Notes: generated by a model from the letters alone, not told the origin. 64,000 nt of DNA from Prevotella sp. (GCA_016291085.1 JAEEVW010000003.1:1-64000); one strand, 5' to 3'; numbered from the stretch's first letter, positions 34,835-43,869 are shown. A program made the numbers and translations.

Positions 34835-36010
34835 TTATATTGCTTTTTTGATTCTTTCTAATGCTTGCTGTATTTTATCTTCTTTGGCACAAAGGGAGAT
34901 GCGGATATAACGCTCGCCATTAGAGCCGAAGATGAAGCCTGGGGTGATGAAGACGCGGGCCTCGTGGAGTACACGCTCCGTGAGATCCTCGACATTCTGG
35001 ATACTCTCAGGTATTTTGCCCCATAGGAACATTCCCACTTGGTTCTTGTCGTAGGTGCAGCCCAAGACATCCATAATCTTCTCGGCCCACTGACGACGAC
35101 GGGCGTAGGTGTTAATATTGAACTCGCGGTGCCAAGCCTCATCATTCTTATACGCCTCAGCAGCAGCAAGTTGAATGCCGCGGAAGGTGCCGCTCTCGAT
35201 GTTCGACTGTACCTTCAGTATCCATTGGATGAACTGCGCATTCGAAGCACACAATCCGACACGCCAACCAGGCATGTTATGGCTCTTCGACATCGAGTTA
35301 AACTCAATGCAGCAGTCCTTGGCACCAGGTACCTGCAGGATACTCAGATGTTCTTCGCTGAGGATAAAGCTGTAGGGATTGTCGTTGACAACAACGATGT
35401 TGTGGTCCTGAGCGAACTGCACCAAACGTTCATAAGTAGCACGCTGAGCACGACCACCAGTAGGCATATTGGGATAGTTGGTCCAAAGGACTTTGAACTT
35501 TGAACTTTGATCTTTGAACTTTAGAATTTCTTCTAACTGGTCGAAGTCGGGCTGCCAGCCATTATCTTCCTTCAAGTTGTAGTAAACAACGTTCGCCCCC
35601 AAAATCTTTGAAAGAGAAGTGTAGGTGGGATAGCCGGGATTTGGAACCAAGACGCTATCGCCAGGATTAACAAAAGCCAGCGTGACATGCAGGATACCTT
35701 CTTTCGAACCAATGAGTGGCAATACCTCGGTCTTGGCATCGAGATTGACATCATACCAACGCTTATAGAAGCCACACATGGCCTCGCGAAGTTCTGGCGT
35801 GCCCTGTGTAGGCTGATAGCCGTGGGCATTGGGTTGACGGGCTACCTCGCAGAGCTTTTCTATCGTCTGCTCTGAGGGCGGCATGTCGGGACTACCAATG
35901 GCGAGGCTGATAATATCCTTGCCCTCGGCATTGAGTTGGGCAACTTCCTTCAATTTCCTACTGAAATAGTACTCCTGTACTAAACTCAGTCTGTCTGCTG
36001 GTTGTATCAT
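34835..36010 (-). CDS. aminotransferase class I/II (aromatic aminotransferase of the Phe/Tyr operon)
   Basis: 391 residues from ATG 36010. PLIGSKEGILHVTLAFVNPG and FNSMSKSHNMPGWRVGLCAS (PLP-binding Lys) are class I/II hallmarks. It is closest in style to LL-diaminopimelate/aspartate-type aminotransferases. Operon context suggests phenylpyruvate and 4-hydroxyphenylpyruvate as substrates. Near residues 165-173 the heptamer repeat at 35491-35518 is translated as a short KFKDQSSKFK stretch. An AACTTTG repeat fills the leader between pheA and this gene. Confidence 0.88.
   Translation of the reverse strand: MIQPADRLSLVQEYYFSRKLKEVAQLNAEGKDIISLAIGSPDMPPSEQTIEKLCEVARQPNAHGYQPTQGTPELREAMCGFYKRWYDVNLDAKTEVLPLIGSKEGILHVTLAFVNPGDSVLVPNPGYPTYTSLSKILGANVVYYNLKEDNGWQPDFDQLEEILKFKDQSSKFKVLWTNYPNMPTGGRAQRATYERLVQFAQDHNIVVVNDNPYSFILSEEHLSILQVPGAKDCCIEFNSMSKSHNMPGWRVGLCASNAQFIQWILKVQSNIESGTFRGIQLAAAEAYKNDEAWHREFNINTYARRRQWAEKIMDVLGCTYDKNQVGMFLWGKIPESIQNVEDLTERVLHEARVFITPGFIFGSNGERYIRISLCAKEDKIQQALERIKKAI
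35491..35518. repeat. 4 x 7-bp CTTTGAA repeat inside the aminotransferase gene
   Basis: Units CTTTGAA, CTTTGAA, CTTTGAT, CTTTGAA, read in frame. The identical unit occurs at 36014-36034 and 52985-53019. Confidence 0.8.
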
Positions 36011-36013
36011 ATG

Positions 36014-36038
36014 CTTTGAACTTTGAACTTTGAACTTT
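36014..36038. repeat. 7-bp CTTTGAA repeat between pheA and the aminotransferase gene
   Basis: Three units plus a partial one, in the spacer between the pheA stop (36048) and the next ATG (36010). Confidence 0.75.
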
Positions 36039-36047
36039 ATGATTACT

Positions 36048-36890
36048 TCAATTTGTTTGCTTACCATCTTTATACTCTCCCAGAATCTTAAAATCCTTAG
36101 TAAGAGGAATGATGGCATCAATCGACTGACGATAGCGCGTCAGGTCGTCGTACATCAAATCGACATAGAACAGATATTCCCATTCGCGTCCAATGATGGG
36201 CAGCGACTGAATCTTCGTCAGGTTGATTTTGTAGAACGAGAGGATAGCCAAAACATGAGATAGACTGCCCTCCTCATGGGGCAACGAGAAGACGATGCTC
36301 GATTTATTGGCCTCTGTCAGGGGGCGCAGCAGGTCGGCCTTGTTGGGATTCGACACCACGAGAAAACGGGTAAAGTTGTGTTTATTGTCCTCTATATGAT
36401 CCTCAAGCACCTTCAGACCGTAAAGCTTGGCGGCTTCAGCATGACAGATGGCAGCCCAACCACGATGCTGTCCCTCGGCAATCATCTTTGCAGAACCAGC
36501 AGTATCCTCAGCCTCCACATTCTTCAGTTGCGGATGCTGGGCGAGAAACTGACGGCACTGCATCAAGGCCACGGGATGCGAGTGAACCTCGGTGATGGTG
36601 TCCCAGTTGTCTTCCGGCAGACAGCAGATGCTATGTGTGATGTGCAGCTTATGTTCGCCAACGATGCAAGTACCAGAGTCACGCAGCAACTCATAGTTGT
36701 GCAATAGCGAGCCAGCAATGGTATTCTCGATGGCCAGCATGCCAATAGCCGTAGGATCAGCCTTCATCTCGGCAAACACTTCCTCGAACGTGCTACAGCA
36801 TATCAACTGAATCTGCTCGCCCTCGAAATAGAGGTGGGCAGCAATGTCGTGGAACGACCCTATCAGACCTTGTATTGCTATTCTCTTCAT
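36048..36890 (-). CDS. pheA: prephenate dehydratase
   Basis: 280 residues: catalytic PDT domain (IAIQGLIGSFHDIAAHLYF; MLAIENTIAGSLLHNYELL; FTRFLVV near 180) and C-terminal ACT domain (SIVFSLPHEEGSLSHVLAIL). It converts prephenate to phenylpyruvate and is probably inhibited by phenylalanine via the ACT domain. It is the first gene of the Phe/Tyr operon and lies 35 bp after an attenuator terminator, with a Tyr/Phe-rich leader ORF and a promoter at 37103-37134. Confidence 0.96.
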   Translation of the reverse strand: MKRIAIQGLIGSFHDIAAHLYFEGEQIQLICCSTFEEVFAEMKADPTAIGMLAIENTIAGSLLHNYELLRDSGTCIVGEHKLHITHSICCLPEDNWDTITEVHSHPVALMQCRQFLAQHPQLKNVEAEDTAGSAKMIAEGQHRGWAAICHAEAAKLYGLKVLEDHIEDNKHNFTRFLVVSNPNKADLLRPLTEANKSSIVFSLPHEEGSLSHVLAILSFYKINLTKIQSLPIIGREWEYLFYVDLMYDDLTRYRQSIDAIIPLTKDFKILGEYKDGKQTN

Positions 36891-36924
36891 CGAATCAATT
36901 TACTATTTATTTGTCTATTCTATT

Positions 36925-36959
36925 AAAAAACTCCGCTTTCACTGGTTTGTGAAGCGGAG
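36925..36959 (-). terminator. attenuator terminator of the pheA operon
   Basis: On the minus strand the 5' arm CTCCGCTTCAC and the 3' arm GTGAAAGCGGAG pair over 11 bp with one bulged A and a 6-base loop, followed by TTTTTT (36930-36925). It lies between the leader ORF and pheA. Confidence 0.9.
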
Positions 36960-37021
36960 CCTTATTTCAATTTTTCAATTCTTCAATTTTTCAATTCTTA
37001 CATACGGCCATCCGCTTCACA
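36948..37021 (-). promoter_or_regulatory. antiterminator pairing of the pheA attenuator
   Basis: Region 1 (37021-37011, TGTGAAGCGGA, at the end of the leader ORF) is perfectly complementary over 11 bp to region 2 (36958-36948), the 5' arm of the terminator. A ribosome stalled on the Tyr/Phe codons would leave region 1 free to pair with region 2 and prevent termination. A ribosome that reaches the leader stop codon (36998-37000) would cover region 1 and let the terminator form. Confidence 0.85.
36968..36999. repeat. 4 x 8-bp tandem repeat in the pheA leader
   Basis: Alternating CAATTTTT and CAATTCTT units between the leader ORF stop codon and the terminator. It is a low-structure spacer. Confidence 0.7.
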
Positions 37022-37075
37022 GGTTGCTGCAAAGTAAAAATAATAACCGTAAAAGTAAGCATTTAACATGTTCAT
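36998..37075 (-). CDS. Phe/Tyr leader peptide of the pheA operon
   Basis: 25 codons from ATG 37075 (or 23 from ATG 37069). After MNMLNA the peptide reads YFYGYYFYF, five Tyr and three Phe in nine codons, then AATCEADGRM and TAA. It starts about 28 nt after the promoter -7 box. Its 3' end holds antiterminator region 1. Such a run in a short leader ORF is the hallmark of translation-coupled attenuation. Both amino acids made by the operon are sensed. Confidence 0.88.
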   Translation of the reverse strand: MNMLNAYFYGYYFYFAATCEADGRM

Positions 37076-37102
37076 TGTTCTCTGTTTTTTATTTTTCGCT
37101 TG

Positions 37103-37134
37103 CAAAAGTATAACTTTTCCACGAATCCACCAAA
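37103..37134 (-). promoter_or_regulatory. promoter of the pheA operon
   Basis: TTTG (37134-37131), 20 bp, TACTTTTG (37110-37103). Exact fit to the Bacteroidetes promoter. Confidence 0.75.
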
Positions 37135-37193
37135 CATTTTGATAGATTTTTTGTCGTTTTACATAAAAATTGCCACATTCGAAGTCAAAACAC

Positions 37194-38594
37194 TTACTCA
37201 TCCACTTGGAAAAGCGGATCTTCGGGCATCACCATCACTGGTTTCTGTTCGTAGTCCTTCAGCAACTTCTCGCTGACGTATTTCTTGTTGATTACCAAGC
37301 GGAACATATACTCACGGAACCAGGCTGCCGTCATGATAAGACAGCCCTGCTGGCCCCATGTGGCACCCCATGAATTCTCAACCTTCCATTTTAGAGGCTG
37401 TCCATGAACATCAAGATCAACAGCCGTCAGTGTCATTGCATGGGTAGAACCACTGTCGAAGGTAGAAATACGCTCGGCCTTATTCATATTAAAAGAGGTG
37501 TTGAAGAGTGACTCATAATCGAAATTCTCCAAATCGCAATAGCCTCGCTTGCGGTCTAACTGCTTGCCAACATCATAGCTCGAATAGAGCTTACGACCAT
37601 CCTTCAAAGAAGCAATAGCCAGTGCCTCGATATCCTCCATGGGCAGGTTCAGATACTTCCAGTTGTGACCGTCGTAGGTATGACGGTCGTATTCTACCTC
37701 GTAGGTCTTGTAATACTCACGACGCGGATCGTTCATGACCATGATAAAAGTGCCATTGAGCGGACCACCGACAATTTCCTGATAGAACTCCTTCGGGGTA
37801 TACTTCTTCGCGGCAGTGATGGCCTTTCCGTTTTTTTCCTTAAAAGCATAGGTAAACTCCTTGACGGGTTCGCCAAGGGTGATGACCAACATGTGATAAA
37901 CCTCAGAGAGCATCTCGGTCTTTCGCTGCTGAATATCCTTGGCCTTCTTACCGTCAGCCACCATCTTGCGCAATTCCAATCCCATTTCACGCAACTTCGA
38001 CTTGATGATAGACGACATCTTTGACGTATTCTCAGCTGAATAGGTTTCCGGACAGATATCGGCTGGTACGAGACCATATTTCTCGGCTAGATCGGCTACA
38101 CCACAGAATGTGCCTCCGTCGTTGATGGGATAATGGAAGAAGAACTGTACACGCTGATCGTCAATGGGTTTCTTACCAGTATCAATAACGCCCTGAAGCA
38201 TCAGATTTGCCTTCTCCAACTGATCCCAGAAAAACAGGTAGTCCTGCGACAATTCCACACTCAAGGAATCGGTACGCTGGGAAAAATTAGAACGCAACAC
38301 ATTCAGTCCACTAAACATCCAACAACGACCAGAAGATTTCTGGTCCGTAATGGATTGCTTCTTGGTCTCTACGCTAAAGTAGGTATCCAATGCACCGGCA
38401 GTGGCCTGATTTTTCGCCAACAGGTCGATGGCGTTGGCAGCCAAAGCATTGCGCAAAGCACGATCAGATGCCGTTGGAGGATTCTGCTTCTCTATCTGCT
38501 GGAGCATCTGGGGTGTAATACCTCCTTCTTTAGGCTGGCCTGCGGCTGACAGACAGGCAGTCAGTCCGAGTGCTAATATCAGTTGTTTTCTCAT
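37194..38594 (-). CDS. secreted C1-family cysteine aminopeptidase (bleomycin-hydrolase-like)
   Basis: 466 residues with an N-terminal signal peptide (LILALGLTACLSAAGQ). The catalytic Cys is in KSSGRCWMFSGLNVLRS, His in GSTHAMTLTAVD and Asn in KVENSWGATWGQQGC. The family (PepC/bleomycin hydrolase) is usually cytosolic; the signal peptide indicates export to the periplasm or beyond. The stop lies 60 bp before the pheA promoter. It overlaps by 4 bp with the M48 gene upstream, so they are co-transcribed. Confidence 0.9.
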   Translation of the reverse strand: MRKQLILALGLTACLSAAGQPKEGGITPQMLQQIEKQNPPTASDRALRNALAANAIDLLAKNQATAGALDTYFSVETKKQSITDQKSSGRCWMFSGLNVLRSNFSQRTDSLSVELSQDYLFFWDQLEKANLMLQGVIDTGKKPIDDQRVQFFFHYPINDGGTFCGVADLAEKYGLVPADICPETYSAENTSKMSSIIKSKLREMGLELRKMVADGKKAKDIQQRKTEMLSEVYHMLVITLGEPVKEFTYAFKEKNGKAITAAKKYTPKEFYQEIVGGPLNGTFIMVMNDPRREYYKTYEVEYDRHTYDGHNWKYLNLPMEDIEALAIASLKDGRKLYSSYDVGKQLDRKRGYCDLENFDYESLFNTSFNMNKAERISTFDSGSTHAMTLTAVDLDVHGQPLKWKVENSWGATWGQQGCLIMTAAWFREYMFRLVINKKYVSEKLLKDYEQKPVMVMPEDPLFQVDE

Positions 38595-39490
38595 TTTTTC
38601 TTCGTAGTTTTCTTTGTTGTAGTCTTTTTCGTCGTAGTAGTCTTCTTGGTAGTCGTTCCCGTCTGGGTAGTTGTTGTCTGAGGCTTATAATACTTCAACG
38701 CCTCAGGCATCCAACCCTGAATCTGACTGATACGGGTGGCATCAGAAGGGTGACTGCTTAGAAATTCTGCCGTTTTATTGCTTGAGCTGGCAGCAGACAT
38801 ACGTTGCCAGAAGCTAACAGCTACCTGCGGATCGTAACCCGCCATGGCAGCAAAAATCAGTCCCATATGGTCAGCCTCGCTCTCATGGCCACGAGAATAG
38901 TGCAGGTTTTGCAGGCTCAATCCCTGTGACAGCACCTGCTGTCCGACTGCGACAGCATTGTCACCGACACCAATAGCACTGGCAAGCACAGAACCGATTT
39001 GCATGCCATACTGTTGGCGCACCTGGGTGCTATACTGTTCTGCAGAGTGACGTGCTACGGCATGGGCAATCTCATGTCCCAGCACGATAGCCAGCGAGGC
39101 CTCGTTTTGTGTGACAGGCAACAGACCTTCATAGACACAAATCAGTCCACCAGGCATACACCAGGCATTGACATTCTGATCCTGGACAAGGTTAAACTGC
39201 CACTTGTAGTTCTGTACATCCGCTGCCATACCATTGGATTTCAGATATGTTTCCACAGCGGAAGCCAGTCGCTGCCCTACCCGCTGAACCATAGCGGTAT
39301 TGGTGGCATTGGTTGAAAGTTTGGCCGTCTTCATATAATCCGTATACTGCTGGGTCGACAGGCTCAACATCTCACCATCACTGACCATCAGGGTCTGCTT
39401 TCTGCCCGTGATGGGCACTGTGTTGGTAGTTCCGCAACCAACCAGAATGGCTGCCACCAAAGACATCACAAAATACTTCATAGTCTTCAT
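38591..39490 (-). CDS. M48-family metalloprotease lipoprotein
   Basis: 299 residues (ATG 39490 or 39481). A lipoprotein signal (YFVMSLVAAILVGC) is followed by an M48 domain with GHEIAHAVARH and a downstream zinc ligand in RGHESEADHMG. The last 35 residues are Thr/Lys-rich low complexity (TTTTKKTTTKKTTKKK). It resembles BepA/LoiP-type periplasmic proteases. It overlaps the C1 peptidase gene. Confidence 0.9.
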   Translation of the reverse strand: MKTMKYFVMSLVAAILVGCGTTNTVPITGRKQTLMVSDGEMLSLSTQQYTDYMKTAKLSTNATNTAMVQRVGQRLASAVETYLKSNGMAADVQNYKWQFNLVQDQNVNAWCMPGGLICVYEGLLPVTQNEASLAIVLGHEIAHAVARHSAEQYSTQVRQQYGMQIGSVLASAIGVGDNAVAVGQQVLSQGLSLQNLHYSRGHESEADHMGLIFAAMAGYDPQVAVSFWQRMSAASSSNKTAEFLSSHPSDATRISQIQGWMPEALKYYKPQTTTTQTGTTTKKTTTTKKTTTKKTTKKK

Positions 39491-39511
39491 ATCGTTAGTT
39501 TTTTTAGTTAG

Positions 39512-40162
39512 TTATAATCGCTGATATCTCTTGAACATCTCCATACGCTGGTGACCATCAAACATTTCCTGTAAAATAAACCGGCCTTCGTGGCCCCATG
39601 GTTTACACAGCATCAGGGAACGGTCCATACCCATCGTTTCTCGTAATACCCACATGAGACCACGGGCAAAACGACGGATACCAAACCAACCCAAGAATAT
39701 AGTGGTCAGACTATTCATCTTCAACGTTTCGTAACGACGCTCTGTCTGACACAACAGGAAATAATAGTCCACAACGACACGCATGTTCAGTCGTTGTTCC
39801 AAAAAGAGGCGGTAGAGGTCCTCTATCGTCATAGGTTTATTCTGCAGGTAGTATTCATCAGAAGACTGGCGCAGAAGACGCAAATCCTCATTATAATAGC
39901 GGGTCACAAAGGATGGTTTCTTGGACTGTTCATTCTGTTCCCGCATCTCCTCAGCCTCAGCCATCCAGTCGATGCTCACGTCCTGTGGGGCACGAAGGCC
40001 GAATTCAAACAGGCGTTCGACACCCCGATAGCATATTCCTGCCACACACTGACGCTGAGCCAGTTCGTGCAACCCCTGCCATTCTTCTGGTTCAGGGCCA
40101 CGCTCCAGACATTCGCGCTGACCGATGGATACCTGTAACAGTTCAAAGAACAATTGCTTCAT
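39512..40162 (-). CDS. NTP_transf_5-type protein lacking the nucleotidyltransferase core
   Basis: 216 residues. The N-terminal part (EWQGLHELAQRQCVAGICYR) and C-terminal part (IEDLYRLFLEQRLNMRVVVD) match the flanks of the NTP_transf_5 family common near glycan loci, but the central segment with its Lys-Gly and DIDL-type active-site motifs is absent. I infer an internal deletion, so the enzyme is probably inactive. Placed between the M48 gene and the chain-length gene. Alternatively it is a distinct small family. Confidence 0.6.
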   Translation of the reverse strand: MKQLFFELLQVSIGQRECLERGPEPEEWQGLHELAQRQCVAGICYRGVERLFEFGLRAPQDVSIDWMAEAEEMREQNEQSKKPSFVTRYYNEDLRLLRQSSDEYYLQNKPMTIEDLYRLFLEQRLNMRVVVDYYFLLCQTERRYETLKMNSLTTIFLGWFGIRRFARGLMWVLRETMGMDRSLMLCKPWGHEGRFILQEMFDGHQRMEMFKRYQRL

Positions 40163-40236
40163 ACGTTTAGGTTTTTATTTATCAATGGGCAAAAGCGCCA
40201 ACCCATGAAGAGTCGGCGCTTATACATTATTATATA

Positions 40237-41352
40237 TTAGCTCAATCCTAACAACGGCTTCAGGTCGTCCTCCTTATATAATATATAGGCAGAGGTACCC
40301 AAGAAGGCGAGGAATAAGAATACAAGGCACATCTTTGCACGTCCTGGACCAGACTTTTTTACCGGTACCGTTGCACTCTGAAGTGTGGTGAAGGCAGGAG
40401 TTTCCTCCTGAACCTTTGCCTGGGCAGCAACCAGCTGTGCAGCGACCTGCGTATAGGCATTATATCGCAACTGCATCTCATTCTCTAGGTCGGTCTGTTT
40501 CTGACGCACCGTATACAAAATGACATCATGGTTAGCATCCATATACTCTGAATACTTCTGACGGGCTTTCTCATAATTAGCCTTAGCCTCAGCATAAATC
40601 TTCTTATTGTATTCAAGATCAACACGAACCTTAGATGTTCGATAGGCGGTAATAAAATCCTGGAGGCGGTGCTTCACACTATCTGCCATCGTGGCACAAA
40701 TCACCGGATTTTGGTCTGTGACATCAATCGTAATTACCATTGTTTTCTTATCAACATCACATACAACCTTCTTTTCTAAAGCCTTTACGACATCAGCTTG
40801 TTTCTTAGTCAAGCGGAAACGGTCGATTCTACTTATCTTTGTCGAATCATCAGAAGAGAAAAGCATTCCAATGAGTTTGAAAGGGGCTCTGATAACAGCA
40901 CTCCACCAAGGAGACTTCTGTTCATTCTCCAAATAATCATAATAAGACATAGTACGATCGGCCTCTCCATTCTTCTTATCACCCTCGATTGTTACCTGTA
41001 CAGGGAACAAGCTCGTCTTGAAATCAGTAGAGTTAATCAACTCTGGATAAATGGTAGGGAACAGAGCTTCTGTGCCCAAACCACCGCCACCCATACCTAT
41101 GTTTAAGCCGAAATTGCTGGCCAAAGCAGCCAATCCGCTAGAAGATCTGGAACTATTCAATTCAGGCGACAACAGCACCGTACATTTATAATAGTTAGGC
41201 AAACTCAAAGCAAAAATAGCCGCAACTACGAATGTAATGGGAAGAACCTTATAATATAGCTTCTTATGCTTTTTTAGGTCCTGGAATATTTTCCCGAAGT
41301 CGATGGAGGATTCCTCCTCCATGGCTTCTATGTTCTTAATTTCTTCATTCAT
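40237..41352 (-). CDS. Wzz-type polysaccharide chain-length determinant
   Basis: 371 residues from ATG 41352. A first membrane segment lies near residues 35-55 (VLPITFVVAAIFALSLPNYY), then a periplasmic coiled coil (to about 330) and a second segment at the C-terminus (MCLVFLFLAFLGTSAYILY) preceded by PGRAKM. It lacks the tyrosine-kinase part, as Wzz/Wzc split proteins do. It regulates chain length of the exported glycan. It starts 14 bp after the wza-like stop. Confidence 0.9.
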   Translation of the reverse strand: MNEEIKNIEAMEEESSIDFGKIFQDLKKHKKLYYKVLPITFVVAAIFALSLPNYYKCTVLLSPELNSSRSSSGLAALASNFGLNIGMGGGGLGTEALFPTIYPELINSTDFKTSLFPVQVTIEGDKKNGEADRTMSYYDYLENEQKSPWWSAVIRAPFKLIGMLFSSDDSTKISRIDRFRLTKKQADVVKALEKKVVCDVDKKTMVITIDVTDQNPVICATMADSVKHRLQDFITAYRTSKVRVDLEYNKKIYAEAKANYEKARQKYSEYMDANHDVILYTVRQKQTDLENEMQLRYNAYTQVAAQLVAAQAKVQEETPAFTTLQSATVPVKKSGPGRAKMCLVFLFLAFLGTSAYILYKEDDLKPLLGLS

Positions 41353-41365
41353 ATTATTGAATTTT

Positions 41366-43828
41366 TTAAAGTCGAGAAATGGCGAGCATAATAGCAGCAA
41401 TACCTGTCAAGCCAGACATAACCCCAGCAACCATTGTCCAGTCAACACCCTTCTTCCTTTTCTTAGAAGGAATAACAATCTCACAACCAGGCTCAGGTTT
41501 TGCGCCATCCTTCACCAACGAAGCCTTACCATTCTGATAGACAATGAAGGCCTTCGATTTCTTGGCACGATTGCCGAAGCCACCAGCCTGGTTCACATAA
41601 TATTTATAGTTCTTGCCACTTTCATAGAACATAGAATTGGGGAACATCACTTCACCAGAAACTCTGACTATTGGATTATACTCAGGTATAAAAATCTGAT
41701 CTCCCTCACGCATCAAGATGTCCGCATCACAACCTGGCTTTTTCATAGCCTGTTCCAAATCGATGTAAACAGGATAATTATTGTCGAGATCCAACTTTTC
41801 ATATGTGACAGAGTCACCTTTTTCATGCAACAGGTTTTGGACAGCCTTCATGGTAGCCTGCATACGGGTACGCTCTTCTTCACTCATCTTGCGCATCAGC
41901 GTAGCCCCCCTCAGGTAGGCCTGTTCGGTGATACCACCTGCCATCTCAATAATATCACTCAAATGGGTATTCCTTTGTTCCATTGCCACAGTTCCTTCCC
42001 AATGCACCTCACCTCTTACCGTCACCATTTTGGACTGATTAAATACAGGACTGGCGTAAATCGTCACATGGTCATAAGGCTCTAACAAGAATTTGCGATC
42101 CTGATCGATGAAAAGACCATTCTTCAAATCAAAGTGGAACTTCTGGGCATATTGGTTTGTCTTTTTCGTAGCATACTTGTCACGAAGGACACGGCTGACT
42201 TCCACACGCATCAACGATGCCTGGTCGCGCAGACCACCGGCCATCACGATAAGGTCTTCGATAGTCACATTGTCAGCATACTCGTAAGTACCCGGACTCA
42301 TCACCTGACCTGAGATGGTCAACGTGCGCTCCTGACGAAGATCTTCCTGCGTCATGATAAACAGCACATCCTCGTTCTTCAGAGGAATGTCAGCCACAGT
42401 ACCGCCCATGATACCCTGAACGTCAACAGGCAGAATCTCCAAAGAACGGTCGGCCTTGAGTCTGTGAAGGACTGCATGCTCTTGGTAGGCATCCTCCGTC
42501 AAGCCTCCGGCAGCCTCAATCAAACCACGAACACTGGTTACGTTACCTCCTAATTGGAACTGACCAGGACGGAAAATTGCACCCTTAATCTCAACCATGT
42601 TTTCAAAACGATTGATCATACCGTCAACGGTGATGGCATCATTATCCTCCAGTTTAAAGGTCGACATATCAAATTCGCCAATAGTATAAACCTGATAGCG
42701 CTCGCCCGTCTGACGAACCAAATTCACAGACGTCTTATGTGCATCACCCGTGAATCCGCCAGCATATTTGAGCAGGGTGGCCACAGACTCATTCTTACGC
42801 ATCTCATAGAACATCGGACGCTTTACACTTCCCGTTATACCCACAAGGCACTCGTAAGTGGGCACCTGAATCACATCGTTGTCCTGCAGATTGATATTGC
42901 CAGCCAAACGGCCATTGAGAATAAATTCATAAAGGTCAACGATGGTCACCAACCTACCATTACGATATACCTTAATATTACGTAATGTTCCCAAAGAGCT
43001 TGGACCACCAGCACGATACAAAGCGTAGAACACATTGGCAAAAGCAGAAAGATGGTAGGTACCAGGGGCACGAACCTCACCCATGATGTTCACCTGAATG
43101 GTACGCGTGTTACCTATTGTCAGTCTCAAATCACTGCTCTTGTAACGAGAACCTATTGTGTTACGCAACTTCTGCTGGGCTGCTGCTACCGTCAGTCCAC
43201 TCAGATAGATGGGACCATAGCCAGACACCGTAACGGTTCCCTCAGGACTAATCGTATGAATCAACGTTTGCTGAGAAGCGCCATAAATATCAACCACTAC
43301 CTGATCGCCAGGGCCCAAAACATAAGTCGTAGGGATAGGCGTATTAACATTGGGCTGGAAATTAGGATTGGCCTGACTGAAGAGGTTACGTCCAAAGACT
43401 ACCTTACCATTAGCATCAGGAGCAGTGCCCTGTGTAGCCTTCACATCCTGTTCAACGTCCTTCACTTCTTCTGCAGCATCCTGCTCTATGGTACCCGTCG
43501 TACCGCGCCTTGCGGTAGTCAACTCCTGAGAGGTACTACCATCGCTATTGCCTTTCATACGTTCAGCGGCCATTGAGACTGCGCCATCAGCAGCTACGCT
43601 CAAGCCACGAGAAGAAATCTGCTTGTCGTACTGATTGCGCATACGACGAATCTGGTCAATCTTGACGCCTTTCTGCATCAATTTTGTCACAATCTGAGAT
43701 TGGGAAGTACCAGCTTTTACCTCTGAAGCAATAAATGAGATCACTTGCTGGTCACTCATACCTTGAGCAGAAACACCCAAGGCCATCATCAAGCCTAAAG
43801 TTGTTGCTATTAAAAACCTTTTCATCAT
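41366..43828 (-). CDS. SLBB-domain polysaccharide export protein (Wza-like)
   Basis: 820 residues, signal peptide at 1-21 (LGLMMALGVSAQG). A poly_export domain (TYVLGPGDQVVVDIYGASQQ) is followed by several SLBB repeats (VNIMGEVRAPGTYHLSA, VEIKGAIFRPGQFQLGG, LTISGQVMSPGTYEYAD, VTVRGEVHWEGTVAMEQ) and a C-terminal hydrophobic segment (VMSGLTGIAAIMLAISRL). It forms the periplasmic/outer-membrane channel for exopolysaccharide. First gene of the export unit, with a promoter at 43870-43901. Confidence 0.93.
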   Translation of the reverse strand: MMKRFLIATTLGLMMALGVSAQGMSDQQVISFIASEVKAGTSQSQIVTKLMQKGVKIDQIRRMRNQYDKQISSRGLSVAADGAVSMAAERMKGNSDGSTSQELTTARRGTTGTIEQDAAEEVKDVEQDVKATQGTAPDANGKVVFGRNLFSQANPNFQPNVNTPIPTTYVLGPGDQVVVDIYGASQQTLIHTISPEGTVTVSGYGPIYLSGLTVAAAQQKLRNTIGSRYKSSDLRLTIGNTRTIQVNIMGEVRAPGTYHLSAFANVFYALYRAGGPSSLGTLRNIKVYRNGRLVTIVDLYEFILNGRLAGNINLQDNDVIQVPTYECLVGITGSVKRPMFYEMRKNESVATLLKYAGGFTGDAHKTSVNLVRQTGERYQVYTIGEFDMSTFKLEDNDAITVDGMINRFENMVEIKGAIFRPGQFQLGGNVTSVRGLIEAAGGLTEDAYQEHAVLHRLKADRSLEILPVDVQGIMGGTVADIPLKNEDVLFIMTQEDLRQERTLTISGQVMSPGTYEYADNVTIEDLIVMAGGLRDQASLMRVEVSRVLRDKYATKKTNQYAQKFHFDLKNGLFIDQDRKFLLEPYDHVTIYASPVFNQSKMVTVRGEVHWEGTVAMEQRNTHLSDIIEMAGGITEQAYLRGATLMRKMSEEERTRMQATMKAVQNLLHEKGDSVTYEKLDLDNNYPVYIDLEQAMKKPGCDADILMREGDQIFIPEYNPIVRVSGEVMFPNSMFYESGKNYKYYVNQAGGFGNRAKKSKAFIVYQNGKASLVKDGAKPEPGCEIVIPSKKRKKGVDWTMVAGVMSGLTGIAAIMLAISRL

Positions 43829-43869
43829 TACTATATTATCTATTTTTTAAATATTTTCAAAAGTGGCTA

